Position numbers and translations under genes: made by a program. Positions 52,208-61,689 of a stretch of 64,000 bases of DNA are shown in pieces. This DNA is from Brevibacterium oceani (GTDB lineage: Bacteria; Actinomycetota; Actinomycetes; Actinomycetales; Brevibacteriaceae). The DNA is taken from NCBI RefSeq assembly GCF_013623835.1, contig NZ_JABKDE010000001.1, forward strand, positions 62,001-126,000, in the 5' to 3' direction. Numbering within the stretch: the first letter of the stretch is position 1; each line of letters opens with the position of its first letter. The notes beneath the pieces are model-generated. The model worked only from the letters and a program-made list of their open reading frames with translations. It made no database searches and was not told the DNA's origin.

Positions 52208-53911
52208 GTGAGAACCAATCGCCAGTCTGCGTCTGAACCAGTTCCCTCTGAGGGACCACGTCCTCGACAGACTTCCGACGATCTCGAACTGCCGCTGGGA
52301 CCGCGCACTCCCGCGTACCGGTTCTTCGAGGCGCTGCCGGCGATCATCAGCTTCACCGCCGTCGGCCTCGTCTTCGTTCTTCCGTTCATCGATGCGATGG
52401 TCGGTGCAGTCTATGTTCTCTCGATCGTCGGGCTGATGTTCGCCCGAGCCATGCTCGGGGCGATCGACGTGACCCGCGGGTTCCTCCGCTATCGGCGTGC
52501 CGCCCGGGTGGACTGGGCCGCCCGCCTGACCGATCTCGAGCGGGCCATGGATGGGCGCCCTTCCTTGGCGCATCCGCGAGGAGGTTTCCGTGCTGCCGAG
52601 CATAAGGTGCTTGTCGAGCAGATCACCGGCGATCCGGGATCGATCATGCGTCCCTCGACCCTGCTCCATGCGGTCGTCGTGGCCGCGTACAACGAGCCGT
52701 ACCCGGTCATCGCCGACACCATCCGCACCCTGCTGCACACGTCGACGTCACCGAAACAGCTCCTCGTCTTCTTCGCCCACGAGGAGCGCGGCGGTCCAGC
52801 CATGGCCGAGACCGCCCGCCGCCTCTCCGCCGAATACGGGCACCGCTTCGGAGCCTTCGTCCTCGTCGAACATCCGGCCGACCTGCCCGACGAGATCGCC
52901 GGCAAGGGCGCGAACATCACGTTCGCCGGACACCGCCTGGCCGAATGGGTGCGCGAGCAGGCGATCGACCCGCGCCGGGTCATCGTCACCAGCCTCGACT
53001 GCGACAACATCCCGCATGAGTCCTACTTCGACTGCGTCGCCTACGAATACGCGATCGCACCGGACCGGGAGCGGCTGTCGTTCCAGCCGATCAGCCTCTA
53101 CATCACGAACATCTGGGACGTTCCGGCACCGTCACGGGTGGTCGCCAGCGCGAACTGCTTCTGGAACCTCACGACGACGGTTCGCCGGCTTGCCCTGCGC
53201 AACTTCGCCTCCCATGCGCAGCCGCTCACCGCCCTGGTCGAGATGGGGTTCTGGTCGAAGCGGACCATCGTCGAGGACGGCCACCAGTACTGGCGCAGCT
53301 GGTTCCACTTCGACGGCGACTACCGGGTCGTGCCCATCCACGTCCCGATCTTCCAGGACGCTGTGCAGGCCGGGACGTTCAAGGACACGATGGTCGCCCA
53401 ATTCAAACAGCTCAGCCGCTGGTCCTACGGCGCCTCCGATGTGCCCTATGTCGGGGTGCGGGTCTTCGCCCCCGATGCCCGGTCCCCGTTCTGGCCGGGA
53501 GTCCTCCGGTTCTTCTCCCTGCTCGAAGGCCACGTCAGCCTCGCCTCGATCTCGATCATCATCGCCATCGGCGGCTGGATCCCCTTCGCCGTGGCCGCGC
53601 AGACGGGGCAGGTCACCTCGGTGGTGGAGCGCATGCCGATGACGGTGGGCATCGTGCAGCAGATCGGCATGATCGGGCTCGTCGTCTCCGTCCTCGTGTT
53701 CAATGCGCTGCTGCCTCCGCGGCCGATCCACGTTCCCCGCGAACGCCGCCTGACGATGTGGCTGCAGTGGCTGCTCTATCCGCTCACACTGCTCGTGTTC
53801 AACTCCTCGACCGCACTGTATTCGCAGTGGTGCCTGCTCACCGGCCGCTACCGCGAACGCTTCGACGTCACGGAGAAGATGGCCGGAGGGATGCCACGGA
53901 CCGGAGTATGA
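52208..53911 (+). CDS. Membrane glycosyltransferase family 2 protein
   Basis: A 567-residue enzyme with two N-terminal helices (about residues 40-85), a cytosolic GT2 domain and C-terminal helices (about 420-540). GT-A motifs: VVVAAYNEPYPVIADTI, the D-x-D-like SLDCDNIPHESYF, the acceptor-side EDGHQYWRSWFHFDGDYRV, and QFKQLSRWSYGASD, an R-W motif as in processive synthases. It resembles cellulose-synthase-like enzymes but lacks the full Q-x-x-R-W, so processivity is uncertain. GTG start. Polysaccharide or glycolipid synthesis is likely. Confidence 0.86.
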   Translation: MRTNRQSASEPVPSEGPRPRQTSDDLELPLGPRTPAYRFFEALPAIISFTAVGLVFVLPFIDAMVGAVYVLSIVGLMFARAMLGAIDVTRGFLRYRRAARVDWAARLTDLERAMDGRPSLAHPRGGFRAAEHKVLVEQITGDPGSIMRPSTLLHAVVVAAYNEPYPVIADTIRTLLHTSTSPKQLLVFFAHEERGGPAMAETARRLSAEYGHRFGAFVLVEHPADLPDEIAGKGANITFAGHRLAEWVREQAIDPRRVIVTSLDCDNIPHESYFDCVAYEYAIAPDRERLSFQPISLYITNIWDVPAPSRVVASANCFWNLTTTVRRLALRNFASHAQPLTALVEMGFWSKRTIVEDGHQYWRSWFHFDGDYRVVPIHVPIFQDAVQAGTFKDTMVAQFKQLSRWSYGASDVPYVGVRVFAPDARSPFWPGVLRFFSLLEGHVSLASISIIIAIGGWIPFAVAAQTGQVTSVVERMPMTVGIVQQIGMIGLVVSVLVFNALLPPRPIHVPRERRLTMWLQWLLYPLTLLVFNSSTALYSQWCLLTGRYRERFDVTEKMAGGMPRTGV

Positions 53912-54041
53912 ATGCCGGCGCTTCCTGCCGCATCTGACTCCCCATGTCCGACGTCCCACTCCCCTCGCCCCATACCGACTGTCCACCGCGAGGGTTAGGC
54001 TGGTGGGTGAGTCCTTCGAGTCGCGAATCGAGGAGGGTGCC

Positions 54042-55400
54042 ATGGCCGACACCGAGCACGTTGACTGCATCATCGCCGGAGGCGGTCCGGCCGGAGTCGT
54101 CGCCGGGCTGCTGCTTGCACGCGGGGGCGTGGAAGTGGTCGTGTTGGAGAAGCATGCGGATTTCTTCCGCGACTTCCGCGGCGACACAGTTCACCCGTCG
54201 ACGCTGCGGCTGCTCGACGAACTCGGCCTCTACCACCGGTTTGCCCGCATCGCGCATCGCCAGGTGTCCAACATCAGCCTCATGGACCGGTCCGGGAAGG
54301 ACTTCGTCCTCGGCGACCTCTCGAGGTTGAAGGCTCCCCATCCCTTCATGACCATCGCGCCACAGTGGGACTTCCTCAATCTGCTCGCGGAAGCGGGGAG
54401 GAACGAACCGGGCTTCGACCTGCGGATGGGTGCCGAGATGACCTCCCTGATCTGGGAGGACGAGAGAGTCGGCGAACGGGGCAGCCCACCCGGCAGCCCA
54501 CCCGCCGACAGGCACGGCAGTCTGCCCAACGACGGGCCCGGCGCTCGGGTCGTCGGCGTGAGAATGCAGGGGCCGGACGAGACCGACGGTCCGGAGTCCG
54601 TGCACGAGCTGCGCGCCCCGCTCGTCATCGCTGCCGACGGGCGGTGGTCGATCGCCAGGGAGGAGGCGGGCCTGCCCGTTCGCGAACTTCACTCGGGGAT
54701 CGACGTGTGGTGGTTCCGCATCGACACCGAGGCGGTGCTTCCCGATTCCGTCGCCCCGCGATCCGAGCGTGGAAACGTCTTCGTCGCGATTCCGCGAGAC
54801 GGGCATGTGCAGATGGCCCGGCTCATTCCCAAGGGCGCTGACGAACGCCTCCGCGCCGAGGGCATCGAAGCGCTGCGCGATGCTGTGGCTGCCACTTTCC
54901 CGGCCCTCGCTGACGATGTCGGGGCGATCGACTTCGACGACGTCAAACTCCTCGACGTGCGCCGCAACGAAGCGCCGAGGTGGTTCGTCCCCGGTCTGCT
55001 CTGCATCGGCGATGCGGTGCACGCGATGAGCCCGCTCGGCGGAGTCGGGGTCAATCTCGCCGTCCAGGACGGCGTTGCGACGGCCCGACTGCTCGCTGAA
55101 TCACTGCGCGCCGGCACGGTGAGTCCGAGGCAGCTGCGCCGAGTACAGCGTCGCCGACTGCTGACGACGAAGGCCGTCGAGCTCCTGCAGGCCGGCATCC
55201 ACCGCATGGTCGAACCCGTCGTCCATCACGGCGGCGACATCCACCCGCCCGCCGCGTTGGAATGGCTGCTCAAGAAGTTTCCCGCGCTCACCGTCATCCC
55301 CGCCCGGATTCTCGGAATGGGCATCACCCCTGAGCATGCCCCCGACTTCGCCCGCCGCCCGGAACGCTCCCAGCCCGATCTGATCGATCAGCGACAATGA
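54042..55400 (+). CDS. FAD-dependent monooxygenase-like oxidoreductase
   Basis: A 452-residue flavoprotein of the p-hydroxybenzoate hydroxylase type. FAD-binding GxGxxG: CIIAGGGPAGVVAGLLLARGG near the N-terminus; RGDTVHPSTLRLLDELGL; the second FAD motif GLLCIGDAVHAMSPLGGVGVNLAVQDG. A hydrophilic insertion rich in Gly/Pro (about residues 150-180) is unusual. The ATG at 54042 follows GAGGAGGG. Likely hydroxylates an aromatic or polyketide-like substrate. Confidence 0.9.
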   Translation: MADTEHVDCIIAGGGPAGVVAGLLLARGGVEVVVLEKHADFFRDFRGDTVHPSTLRLLDELGLYHRFARIAHRQVSNISLMDRSGKDFVLGDLSRLKAPHPFMTIAPQWDFLNLLAEAGRNEPGFDLRMGAEMTSLIWEDERVGERGSPPGSPPADRHGSLPNDGPGARVVGVRMQGPDETDGPESVHELRAPLVIAADGRWSIAREEAGLPVRELHSGIDVWWFRIDTEAVLPDSVAPRSERGNVFVAIPRDGHVQMARLIPKGADERLRAEGIEALRDAVAATFPALADDVGAIDFDDVKLLDVRRNEAPRWFVPGLLCIGDAVHAMSPLGGVGVNLAVQDGVATARLLAESLRAGTVSPRQLRRVQRRRLLTTKAVELLQAGIHRMVEPVVHHGGDIHPPAALEWLLKKFPALTVIPARILGMGITPEHAPDFARRPERSQPDLIDQRQ

Positions 55401-55444
55401 GGAGTCGACGACAACGAGCCGATGGCACCAGCGGAAAGGAACCG

Positions 55445-56014
55445 ATGACTGCCGAGCTGCTGCTGCGCGCACCGAACCGCGACGACGAGGCGACCCTGCA
55501 GCAGTTCCATGAGCAGCTGCGGGCCGAAGACTTCAGTTTCCTCCTGGCCGAGGGGTCGTGGGACGACATCCTCTCAACGATCGCCCGCGAGGCCCGCGGA
55601 ATCGACCTCCCACCTGACCGAGTACGGGCCGAATTCCTCATCGCCGAGGTGGCCGGACAACCCGTCGGACGCACGTCCATCCGCTACGAACTCAACGATT
55701 TCGTGTTCGAGTTCGGCGGGCACGTCGGATATGCGGTCGCCCCGGAATTCCGTCGCCGAGGATACGCCCAGCAGATCCTGACACGTTCGGTCGAACGGCT
55801 GCGCTCGGCCGGAGTCGAGAGCGTGCTCGTCACGTGCGATGAGACGAACATCGCCTCGGCAAGTGTGATCGAACGGCGCGGGGGAGTCCTCGAGGACGTG
55901 CGCGACAACAGTGATGGACCGCCGAAACGCCGCTACTGGATCGGCGCGGATTCCGGTTTTCCTCAATCGGCCTCGACGGTCAGCACTAGTGCCGCGTTGA
56001 CGGCGGATCAGTAG
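55445..56014 (+). CDS. GNAT-family N-acetyltransferase
   Basis: A 189-residue acetyltransferase resembling YedL/Rhizobium-type GNATs. Motif A is VGYAVAPEFRRRGYAQQILTRSVERL (R-R-G-Y-A loop), then VLVTCDETNIASASVIERRGGVLED as motif B. ATG 55445 with AAAGGA upstream. Follows the flavoprotein by 44 bp, possibly the same transcript. Substrate unknown. Confidence 0.88.
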   Translation: MTAELLLRAPNRDDEATLQQFHEQLRAEDFSFLLAEGSWDDILSTIAREARGIDLPPDRVRAEFLIAEVAGQPVGRTSIRYELNDFVFEFGGHVGYAVAPEFRRRGYAQQILTRSVERLRSAGVESVLVTCDETNIASASVIERRGGVLEDVRDNSDGPPKRRYWIGADSGFPQSASTVSTSAALTADQ

Positions 56015-56024
56015 AGTCGAAGAC

Positions 56025-56276
56025 ATGAACTCACTATTCGACTCCATCCGCAAAATCGGTTTCCGCCGCGGTCCCGACCGCATCCTCGGCGGCATCGCCG
56101 GCGGCCTCGCCGAGGTGACCGGCATCAACGTCTGGCTGATGCGCCTGCTCGTCCTCGCTTCGTTCCTGCTTCCGGTCATCGGACTGGGCGCGTACGTCGT
56201 CGTCTGGATCCTCACGCCGTGGCAGGACGGATCGATCCCGCTCCAGCAGGTCTTCGGCGGCCGCTCGCTCGAGTAG
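56025..56276 (+). CDS. PspC-domain membrane protein
   Basis: An 83-residue protein. The PspC signature is RILGGIAGGLAEVTGINVWLMRLLVLASFLLPVIGLGAYVVVWILTP, with two close helices. Such proteins anchor phage-shock-type stress responses at the membrane; in actinobacteria many are stand-alone. Starts 10 bp after the GNAT stop. Confidence 0.92.
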   Translation: MNSLFDSIRKIGFRRGPDRILGGIAGGLAEVTGINVWLMRLLVLASFLLPVIGLGAYVVVWILTPWQDGSIPLQQVFGGRSLE

Positions 56277-56329
56277 GCGCGCGAGCGCGCCTCGAGCGCT
56301 GGGCGGAGCCGCCTCGGCGGCTGCCGTCC

Positions 56330-57331
56330 TCAGCGCTCGCTGTCCAACTGAGCCATGAGAGCCGTGGGATAGCGGTCCCCCCGGACCTCTGTGCCCGCCA
56401 GCACCTCGGCGACGGCGGCGAGATCATCGGAACTCAGCTGCACCTCGGTGCTGGACAGGGTCGCCCTGACCTGGTCCGGCGTCCGCGATCCGACGACCGG
56501 GACGACTCCCTCACCCTGCGCTGCGACCCAGGCGATCGCCAGCTGGGGGAGTGTGATCCCCCTCGCCGAGGCGAGTTCGCCCAGCGCCGAGGTGATCCCC
56601 TGGTTGTGGACGAGGTTCTCCCCTTGGAACCGGGGGAACATCGCGCGGTTCCCGTCGGTCTTGCCCGCGAACATCCCCTTCGCGAGTGCCCCGTACGCGG
56701 TGATTCCGATGCCGAGTTTGCGGCAGGCGTCGAGGATCCCGTTCGACTCGATGGAACGGGTGAGCAGTGAGTATTCGATCTGCAGATCGCTGATCGGGGC
56801 GACGGCGGCCGCGCGGCGGATCGTCTCCGCACCGACCTCGCTCAGTCCGATCGAGCGGACGTACCCTGCCTCGACGAGTTCGGCGATGGCTCCCACGGTG
56901 TCTTCGATCGGCACATTCGGGTCGAGTCGTGCCGGGCGGTAGATGTCGATATGGTCTGTGCCGAGGCGGCGCAGCGAGTAGGACAGAGAGTTGCGGACTG
57001 CGTCGGGCCGCGAATCGAAGCCGATGAAGGCTCCATCCGGTGAGAGCACCGCGCCGAACTTCACCGACAGGATGACGTCGTCGCGATCGCGTTCCGCCAG
57101 TGCTCGCCCGATGAGCATCTCGTTGTGGCCGGCTGCGTAGAAGTCGCCGGTGTCGATGAGGTTCCCACCAGCGTCGAGGTAGGTGCGGATAGCCGCGGTG
57201 CCCTCCTCGTCGGAAGCAGGTCCGTAGGCGCCGGACATGCTCATGGCGCCGAGGCCCGGTGAGGTGACGAAGGGTCCTGCGGTTCCCAGCCGGCGGTGGT
57301 CGATGGCCCGTGTTTCGCTGTGTGTTGTCAT
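56330..57331 (-). CDS. Aldo/keto reductase (AKR13-like)
   Basis: A 333-residue NADPH reductase. Tetrad: Asp and Tyr in NLIDTGDFYAAGHNE, Lys in ILSVKFG. The usual catalytic-His region reads DIYRPARLDPNVPIEDTVGAI, so the His is replaced by Arg-Pro-Ala, as in some AKR13 members. The C-terminal VPVVGSRTPDQVRATL is the cofactor site. Divergent from the MmyB-like regulator at 57433, which may control it. Confidence 0.9.
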   Translation of the reverse strand: MTTHSETRAIDHRRLGTAGPFVTSPGLGAMSMSGAYGPASDEEGTAAIRTYLDAGGNLIDTGDFYAAGHNEMLIGRALAERDRDDVILSVKFGAVLSPDGAFIGFDSRPDAVRNSLSYSLRRLGTDHIDIYRPARLDPNVPIEDTVGAIAELVEAGYVRSIGLSEVGAETIRRAAAVAPISDLQIEYSLLTRSIESNGILDACRKLGIGITAYGALAKGMFAGKTDGNRAMFPRFQGENLVHNQGITSALGELASARGITLPQLAIAWVAAQGEGVVPVVGSRTPDQVRATLSSTEVQLSSDDLAAVAEVLAGTEVRGDRYPTALMAQLDSER

Positions 57332-57432
57332 GGACTCGAGTCTGGTGGGGAACCACCCCGGCGGGAAGGCTCAGTTGATCCACGGACAACCTGTACCTGG
57401 ATGGGCCATGGCCGAGGGAGGATAATGGGCGG

Positions 57433-58272
57433 ATGACTGATCGCCTGGAACTCGCGGACTTCCTTCGCCGTCGTCGCGAGAGCCTGCGTCCCGATGCCGT
57501 CGGCCTCGGCGGCGGGGCCAGGCGACGCACCCCCGGGCTCAGGCGCGAAGAGGTGGCGATGCTGGCAGGTGTCTCCGTCGACTACTATGCCCGACTCGAG
57601 CAGAGTCGCGGAGCGACGCCCTCGGCGTCTGTGGTCACTGCGGTCGCCCGAGCCCTGCAATGCGATAGGGATGAGCGAGATCACCTGCTGCATCTCGCGG
57701 GTCATCCGGTCCCGCGGCGCGGTGGCGACGGGCACATCCGTCCGGGGCTCATCGCCGTGGCCGACCGTCTCGTCGACGTACCCGCTGTGATCATCACCGA
57801 CCTCGGCGAGGTAGTCTGGCAGAACCACATGGGGCGGGCTCTGTTCGCCGACCTGCCCGTCGGACCGGGCCGGGATCGGAACCTGATCTGGAGATGGTTC
57901 GACGATCCGCAGTCGCGACCCATGCCGCAGGAGGACTGGGATCGGATCTCTGCGGCGCACGTCAGTGACCTGCGGGCCACGTTCGCGCGCCGATCGGGGG
58001 ACCGGCAGGTGCGGGAATTCGTCGCCGATCTCATCGACCTCAGCAGCGAGTTCGCACAGCTGTGGGAGCGTCACGACGTCGCGATCCGACGGACCGACGT
58101 CAAGAACTTCATCCACAAGGACATCGGCCTGCTCGAGTTCCGGTGCGAAGTTCTGCTCACACCCGATGACGACATCTCGCTGCTCGTGTTCTTCCCGCTC
58201 GAGGGCACCGAAACTGCGGATAAGCTGGCACTGCTCGGCGTCGTCGGGACACAGTCGCTGACCTCGGGGTGA
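57433..58272 (+). CDS. XRE-family regulator with MmyB-like ligand-binding domain
   Basis: A 279-residue regulator. Its helix-turn-helix is RRRTPGLRREEVAMLAGVSVDYYARLEQSRG, and the MmyB-like PAS-type domain covers about residues 105-270 (VIITDLGEVVWQNHMGRALFADL...VRRTDVKNF-like, FRCEVLLTPDDDISLLVFFPLEG). Members often control neighbouring oxidoreductases and may bind fatty acids or related ligands. Strong GGAGG-type ribosome site 11 nt upstream. Confidence 0.92.
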   Translation: MTDRLELADFLRRRRESLRPDAVGLGGGARRRTPGLRREEVAMLAGVSVDYYARLEQSRGATPSASVVTAVARALQCDRDERDHLLHLAGHPVPRRGGDGHIRPGLIAVADRLVDVPAVIITDLGEVVWQNHMGRALFADLPVGPGRDRNLIWRWFDDPQSRPMPQEDWDRISAAHVSDLRATFARRSGDRQVREFVADLIDLSSEFAQLWERHDVAIRRTDVKNFIHKDIGLLEFRCEVLLTPDDDISLLVFFPLEGTETADKLALLGVVGTQSLTSG

Positions 58273-58351
58273 GCGGCGCAGTCGACGCGGAGGCGGCAGG
58301 AACCACTGAGCAGGACGAGGAATCGACCCACACGATGCGAAAGAGGCACCC

Positions 58352-59767
58352 ATGACGACGATCAGTGAGCACCCCGACTACGACCTCATCGTCATCGGTG
58401 CCGGCCCTGTCGGTGAGAACGTCGCCGACTATGCGACGAAGCGCGGGCTGAGAGCCGCAGTCGTCGAATCCGAGCTCGTCGGCGGCGAATGCTCCTACTG
58501 GGCGTGTATGCCCTCGAAGGCGCTGCTGCGCAGCGGTCAGGCTCTGCGTGCGGCACGCCGCGTCGACGGTTCCCGTCAAGCCATGGCCGGCAGCCTCGAC
58601 GTCCCCGCCGTCCTCGCCCGGCGCGACTCCTTCACCAGCGGGTGGAAGGACGCCGGGCAGGTCGCCTGGCTCGAGGGCGCGGGCATCGACCTCATCCGCG
58701 GCCGCGGTGAACTCGCCGGTGAGCGCAGTGTACGGGTGGGGGAGCGGACCTATTCCGCGCGAGCTGTGGCGCTGGCCACCGGTTCGGTGCCGATCCTGCC
58801 GCCCGTTCCCGGCCTCGCCGAGGCACATCCGTGGGGGACGCGGGAGGCGACGTCGGCGGAGGCTGTGCCCCCGCGCCTCATCGTGGTCGGCGGCGGGGTG
58901 GCCGGTGTCGAGATGGCCTCCGCCTTCGCCTCACTCGGATCCGCTGTCACGGTCGTCGCGCGCAGCGGGCTGCTGGGCAGGGAGGAGCCGTTCGTCGGGG
59001 AGATGCTCGAACAGGGCCTCGCCGAGGCGGGAGTCGACGTCCGCCTCGGGGCGTCACCGAGTCGCGTGGATCGTGGCGATGACGGAGTCGTGTGTGCCGT
59101 CCTCGACGACGGCTCCACGATCGAGGCCGAGGAGATCCTCGTCTCGACTGGGCGTCGTCCCGACGCCGACGGCCTCGGCCTCCCCGAGGTGGGGCTCACG
59201 GAGAGACTGACCGTGGATGAGACGATGCTCGTTGAGGGCACCGACTGGCTATACGCCGTCGGCGACGTCAACGGCCGGTCCCTGCTGACCCACCAGGGCA
59301 AATACCAGGCCCGGGCGGCCGGAGAGGCGATTGCGGCGCGGATCCTCGGCGGTCCCGTCGACGACGGAGTCTGGGGACGCCACGTTGCGAGTGCCGATCA
59401 TGCGGCGGTCCCGCACGTCGTGTTCACCGATCCCGAGATCGCGAGTATCGGACTCACGGAGGCGGCTGCTCGTGAGCAGGGACTGGCCGTCGCTGCTGTC
59501 GAAGTCGACCTCGGCGGGGTCGCCGGTGCCGCTCTCCACGCCGATGGGTATGCGGGGCGGGCGAAGCTCGTCATCGACGAGGATCGGCACGTCGTCATCG
59601 GGGCGACGTTCGTCGGGCAGGACGTCGCAGAGCTGCTCCACGCGGCCACGATCGCGGTCGTCGGTCAGGTACCGATCGAGCGTCTCTGGCACGCTGTCCC
59701 GTCGTATCCGACGATGAGCGAAGTCTGGCTGCGCCTTCTGGAGGCCTATGGGAGGCCCGGGAGCTGA
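58352..59767 (+). CDS. Pyridine nucleotide-disulfide oxidoreductase (Lpd/MerA-like)
   Basis: A 471-residue FAD enzyme with two Rossmann folds. FAD motif LIVIGAGPVGENVADYA, redox pair C-x4-C in GGECSYWACMPSK (Cys 47 and 52), NAD(P) motif IVVGGGVAGVEMASAFASLG, and DWLYAVGDVNGRSLLTHQGKYQARAA. The C-terminal dimerisation domain has AELLHAATIAV and WHAVPSYPTMSE, with the catalytic His. No E2/E3-complex genes are adjacent, so this is probably a stand-alone NAD(P)H-dependent disulfide or quinone reductase rather than lipoamide dehydrogenase. Confidence 0.9.
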   Translation: MTTISEHPDYDLIVIGAGPVGENVADYATKRGLRAAVVESELVGGECSYWACMPSKALLRSGQALRAARRVDGSRQAMAGSLDVPAVLARRDSFTSGWKDAGQVAWLEGAGIDLIRGRGELAGERSVRVGERTYSARAVALATGSVPILPPVPGLAEAHPWGTREATSAEAVPPRLIVVGGGVAGVEMASAFASLGSAVTVVARSGLLGREEPFVGEMLEQGLAEAGVDVRLGASPSRVDRGDDGVVCAVLDDGSTIEAEEILVSTGRRPDADGLGLPEVGLTERLTVDETMLVEGTDWLYAVGDVNGRSLLTHQGKYQARAAGEAIAARILGGPVDDGVWGRHVASADHAAVPHVVFTDPEIASIGLTEAAAREQGLAVAAVEVDLGGVAGAALHADGYAGRAKLVIDEDRHVVIGATFVGQDVAELLHAATIAVVGQVPIERLWHAVPSYPTMSEVWLRLLEAYGRPGS

Positions 59768-59804
59768 GGATCGGGCATGACCGTCGGACTGTCGGCGATC
59801 TCGA

Positions 59805-60290
59805 CTACCGGGTCTGCGGGACCCGACGATAGACCCGGATCGGTACCGTGTCGATCGTCGGTGCGTCGAGGATCGTCCAGATGACCAGCACGATGACGAT
59901 CGGGAAGAACCCGACGGCGAGGTAGCGGCCCATCCCTCTCCCGAAGCCCACGCGTCGGCCGAGGTCCTTCTGCAGTGAGACGACTCCGGTCAGCGCCTGG
60001 CCCGGGGAGACCGTGCAGCCGTAGAGTGCCCCGAAGACGAGGAGAGCGAACGGGTAGCTGATGAGCGCCGCGGCCGTGGCGGCATCGATCGAGACGACGC
60101 CGGCGCCTTCGAGCGAGAGCGCCGCAGTCGCGATGAGAGCGGTCAGCGCGAGGACGAAGACGGCGTCGAGGACTCTCGCCCATCGCCGCCGACTCGCAGG
60201 GGCCGGGGGCAGCAGCTGTCCGTTGCGCAGTGTCCCGTTCGCGTGGTCCTGGATCCCGGCGTGGGCCGGACTCCCGAAGTTCGCACTCAT
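59805..60290 (-). CDS. RDD-family membrane protein
   Basis: A 161-residue membrane protein with an N-terminal soluble part and about four helices. The RDD-like features are ARVLDAVFVLALTALIATA (Arg...Asp) and later LQKDLGRRVGFGRGMGRYLAVGFFP. Function of RDD proteins is mostly unknown; some are ion exchangers. ATG with AGAAGG upstream. The tRNA-Lys gene lies just upstream on the same strand. Confidence 0.85.
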   Translation of the reverse strand: MSANFGSPAHAGIQDHANGTLRNGQLLPPAPASRRRWARVLDAVFVLALTALIATAALSLEGAGVVSIDAATAAALISYPFALLVFGALYGCTVSPGQALTGVVSLQKDLGRRVGFGRGMGRYLAVGFFPIVIVLVIWTILDAPTIDTVPIRVYRRVPQTR

Positions 60291-60313
60291 GTGAGGCCTT
60301 CTCTCGACATCGG

Positions 60314-60386
60314 TGGGCCCCGTGGGGATCGAACCCACGACCCGCGGATTAAAAGTCCGCTGCTCTACCAACTGAGCTAGAGGCCC
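60314..60386 (-). tRNA. tRNA-Lys (anticodon TTT)
   Basis: A 73-nt cloverleaf on the minus strand. Acceptor GGGCCTC pairs with GGGGCCC (one G-T pair), D arm GCTC...GAGC, anticodon stem GCGGA/TCCGC with loop CTTTTAA giving TTT, and T arm GTGGG TTCGATC CCCAC. Discriminator A; CCA is not encoded (ACCG follows). Confidence 0.96.
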
Positions 60387-60489
60387 CGCCCCAACACGAC
60401 CGCAGGACAGAGCCCGCGACAAGCAGTTGGAGACTCACTCATATTAGAGGTTCGCGACCTCATTACTCAAACCAGACTCAGGAGCATAA

Positions 60490-60531
60490 GAGCGGGGCCG
60501 ACGGCGACTCTCATCACCGTCGGCCCCGCTC
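60490..60531 (-). terminator. Terminator downstream of the 312-residue protein gene
   Basis: Perfect 15-bp arms GAGCGGGGCCGACGG (60490-60504) and CCGTCGGCCCCGCTC (60517-60531) with a 12-nt loop. It follows the leftward gene's stop by about 50 bp and precedes tRNA-Lys. Confidence 0.75.
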
Positions 60532-60581
60532 CGAGAGTCCCTCGGATCAGCGTCGTGCAGATCACTGCAGAACGCTGACGA

Positions 60582-61520
60582 TCACTTCTCCAGTTCGGGG
60601 CGATCCTCACCGCCGTCGGTCCGAGGCAGAGCGTCCGGCGACTCGAGATCGTCCGGGTCGGTCGGTTCGATGACGTCGGATTCGATGGCCTTGTCCTTCT
60701 TCAGCTTCCCGACCAACGCGGAGACGTACTTCAGCCCCGACAGCAGCCTGCGATCCTTCTTCGGGGCGACGTATTCGGGGTCGGTCTCGATCGGGAAGAC
60801 CGAGGGTGCGGCACCGAAGGCCTCCTTCGATTCGTTCGCGACCTGTCGAGCCATCTGCGCGTTGACCACACCGCCGATGACAGCGCCGATGCCGAAGGGC
60901 AGGAGCCGGCCGACGAGAGAGCCGCCGGCGCGTGCGGCGAACTTGCGGATGAAGGTCTTCCGCAGCTTGCGCACCAGCAGGTCGACCAGGGGAGCAGGCA
61001 GCTGCTTGGTCACCGTGGAGCCCCAGCTGCCGAGCATGGAATCCACGCCGCCGTTCTTCTTGCTGAAACGCTGAACGAGGTTCTTCCCGTCCTTGCCCAG
61101 CATGAGGCCGAGTACGAGGGCATTCGCACGCTTGGCATCGGCGACCGGCAGCCCGTGGATCTCAGAGATCGACTGCGCGAACAGAGCGGTGCCCTCGAGG
61201 AATCCTCCGGTCTCCATGGTTGCCACGCCGAGAGCTGCGGTCGTGCCGAGCCCGGGGACGGCCGCGGTGGCACCGACGGCCGCTCCGCCGGAGGTCGTGA
61301 GCGTCAGGTAGTGACGGCGAATGATCTTGATGAGCTCTTCGGGAGTCGCATCGGGGTGCCTGCGGCGCAGACTGCGCACATAGGCCAGGGCGACGGGGCG
61401 CTGCACGGACAGCAGACGCGACAACATCGACTGGGCGCGGGGATTGAGGGTGCCATCGTCGTTGACCGCGAGCTGCGCCGCCTTGTCGATGCCCTTCTTC
61501 GCCACTGATGATTTTGTCAC
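60582..61520 (-). CDS. Conserved hypothetical, glycine-rich membrane-associated protein
   Basis: A 312-residue protein, possibly EcsC-like. A basic helical N-terminal 70 residues is followed by a Gly/Ala-rich amphipathic stretch (TSGGAAVGATAAVPGLGTTAALGVATMETGGFLEGTALFAQ) and a second (GGSLVGRLLPFGIGAVIGGVVNAQMARQVA). The C-terminal 60 residues are acidic. These features suggest membrane association without classical transmembrane helices. GTG start with GAGGAGG upstream. Divergent from the gene at 61690. Function unknown. Confidence 0.75.
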   Translation of the reverse strand: MTKSSVAKKGIDKAAQLAVNDDGTLNPRAQSMLSRLLSVQRPVALAYVRSLRRRHPDATPEELIKIIRRHYLTLTTSGGAAVGATAAVPGLGTTAALGVATMETGGFLEGTALFAQSISEIHGLPVADAKRANALVLGLMLGKDGKNLVQRFSKKNGGVDSMLGSWGSTVTKQLPAPLVDLLVRKLRKTFIRKFAARAGGSLVGRLLPFGIGAVIGGVVNAQMARQVANESKEAFGAAPSVFPIETDPEYVAPKKDRRLLSGLKYVSALVGKLKKDKAIESDVIEPTDPDDLESPDALPRTDGGEDRPELEK

Positions 61521-61689
61521 GAGAGTTCCTCCTCGTTTCGGTCACTCGCACCTGCGGGTCGCAGACGCGAATCACTGCCAAGCTTAGTAGCGACCACTGT
61601 GAGTCGAACGAGCGGATCCTGACCGTCGAACGAAAGCCGGACTGTGACCTGCGCCCTGGTCGGCGCACACTTGCAGGGACTAGACTGCC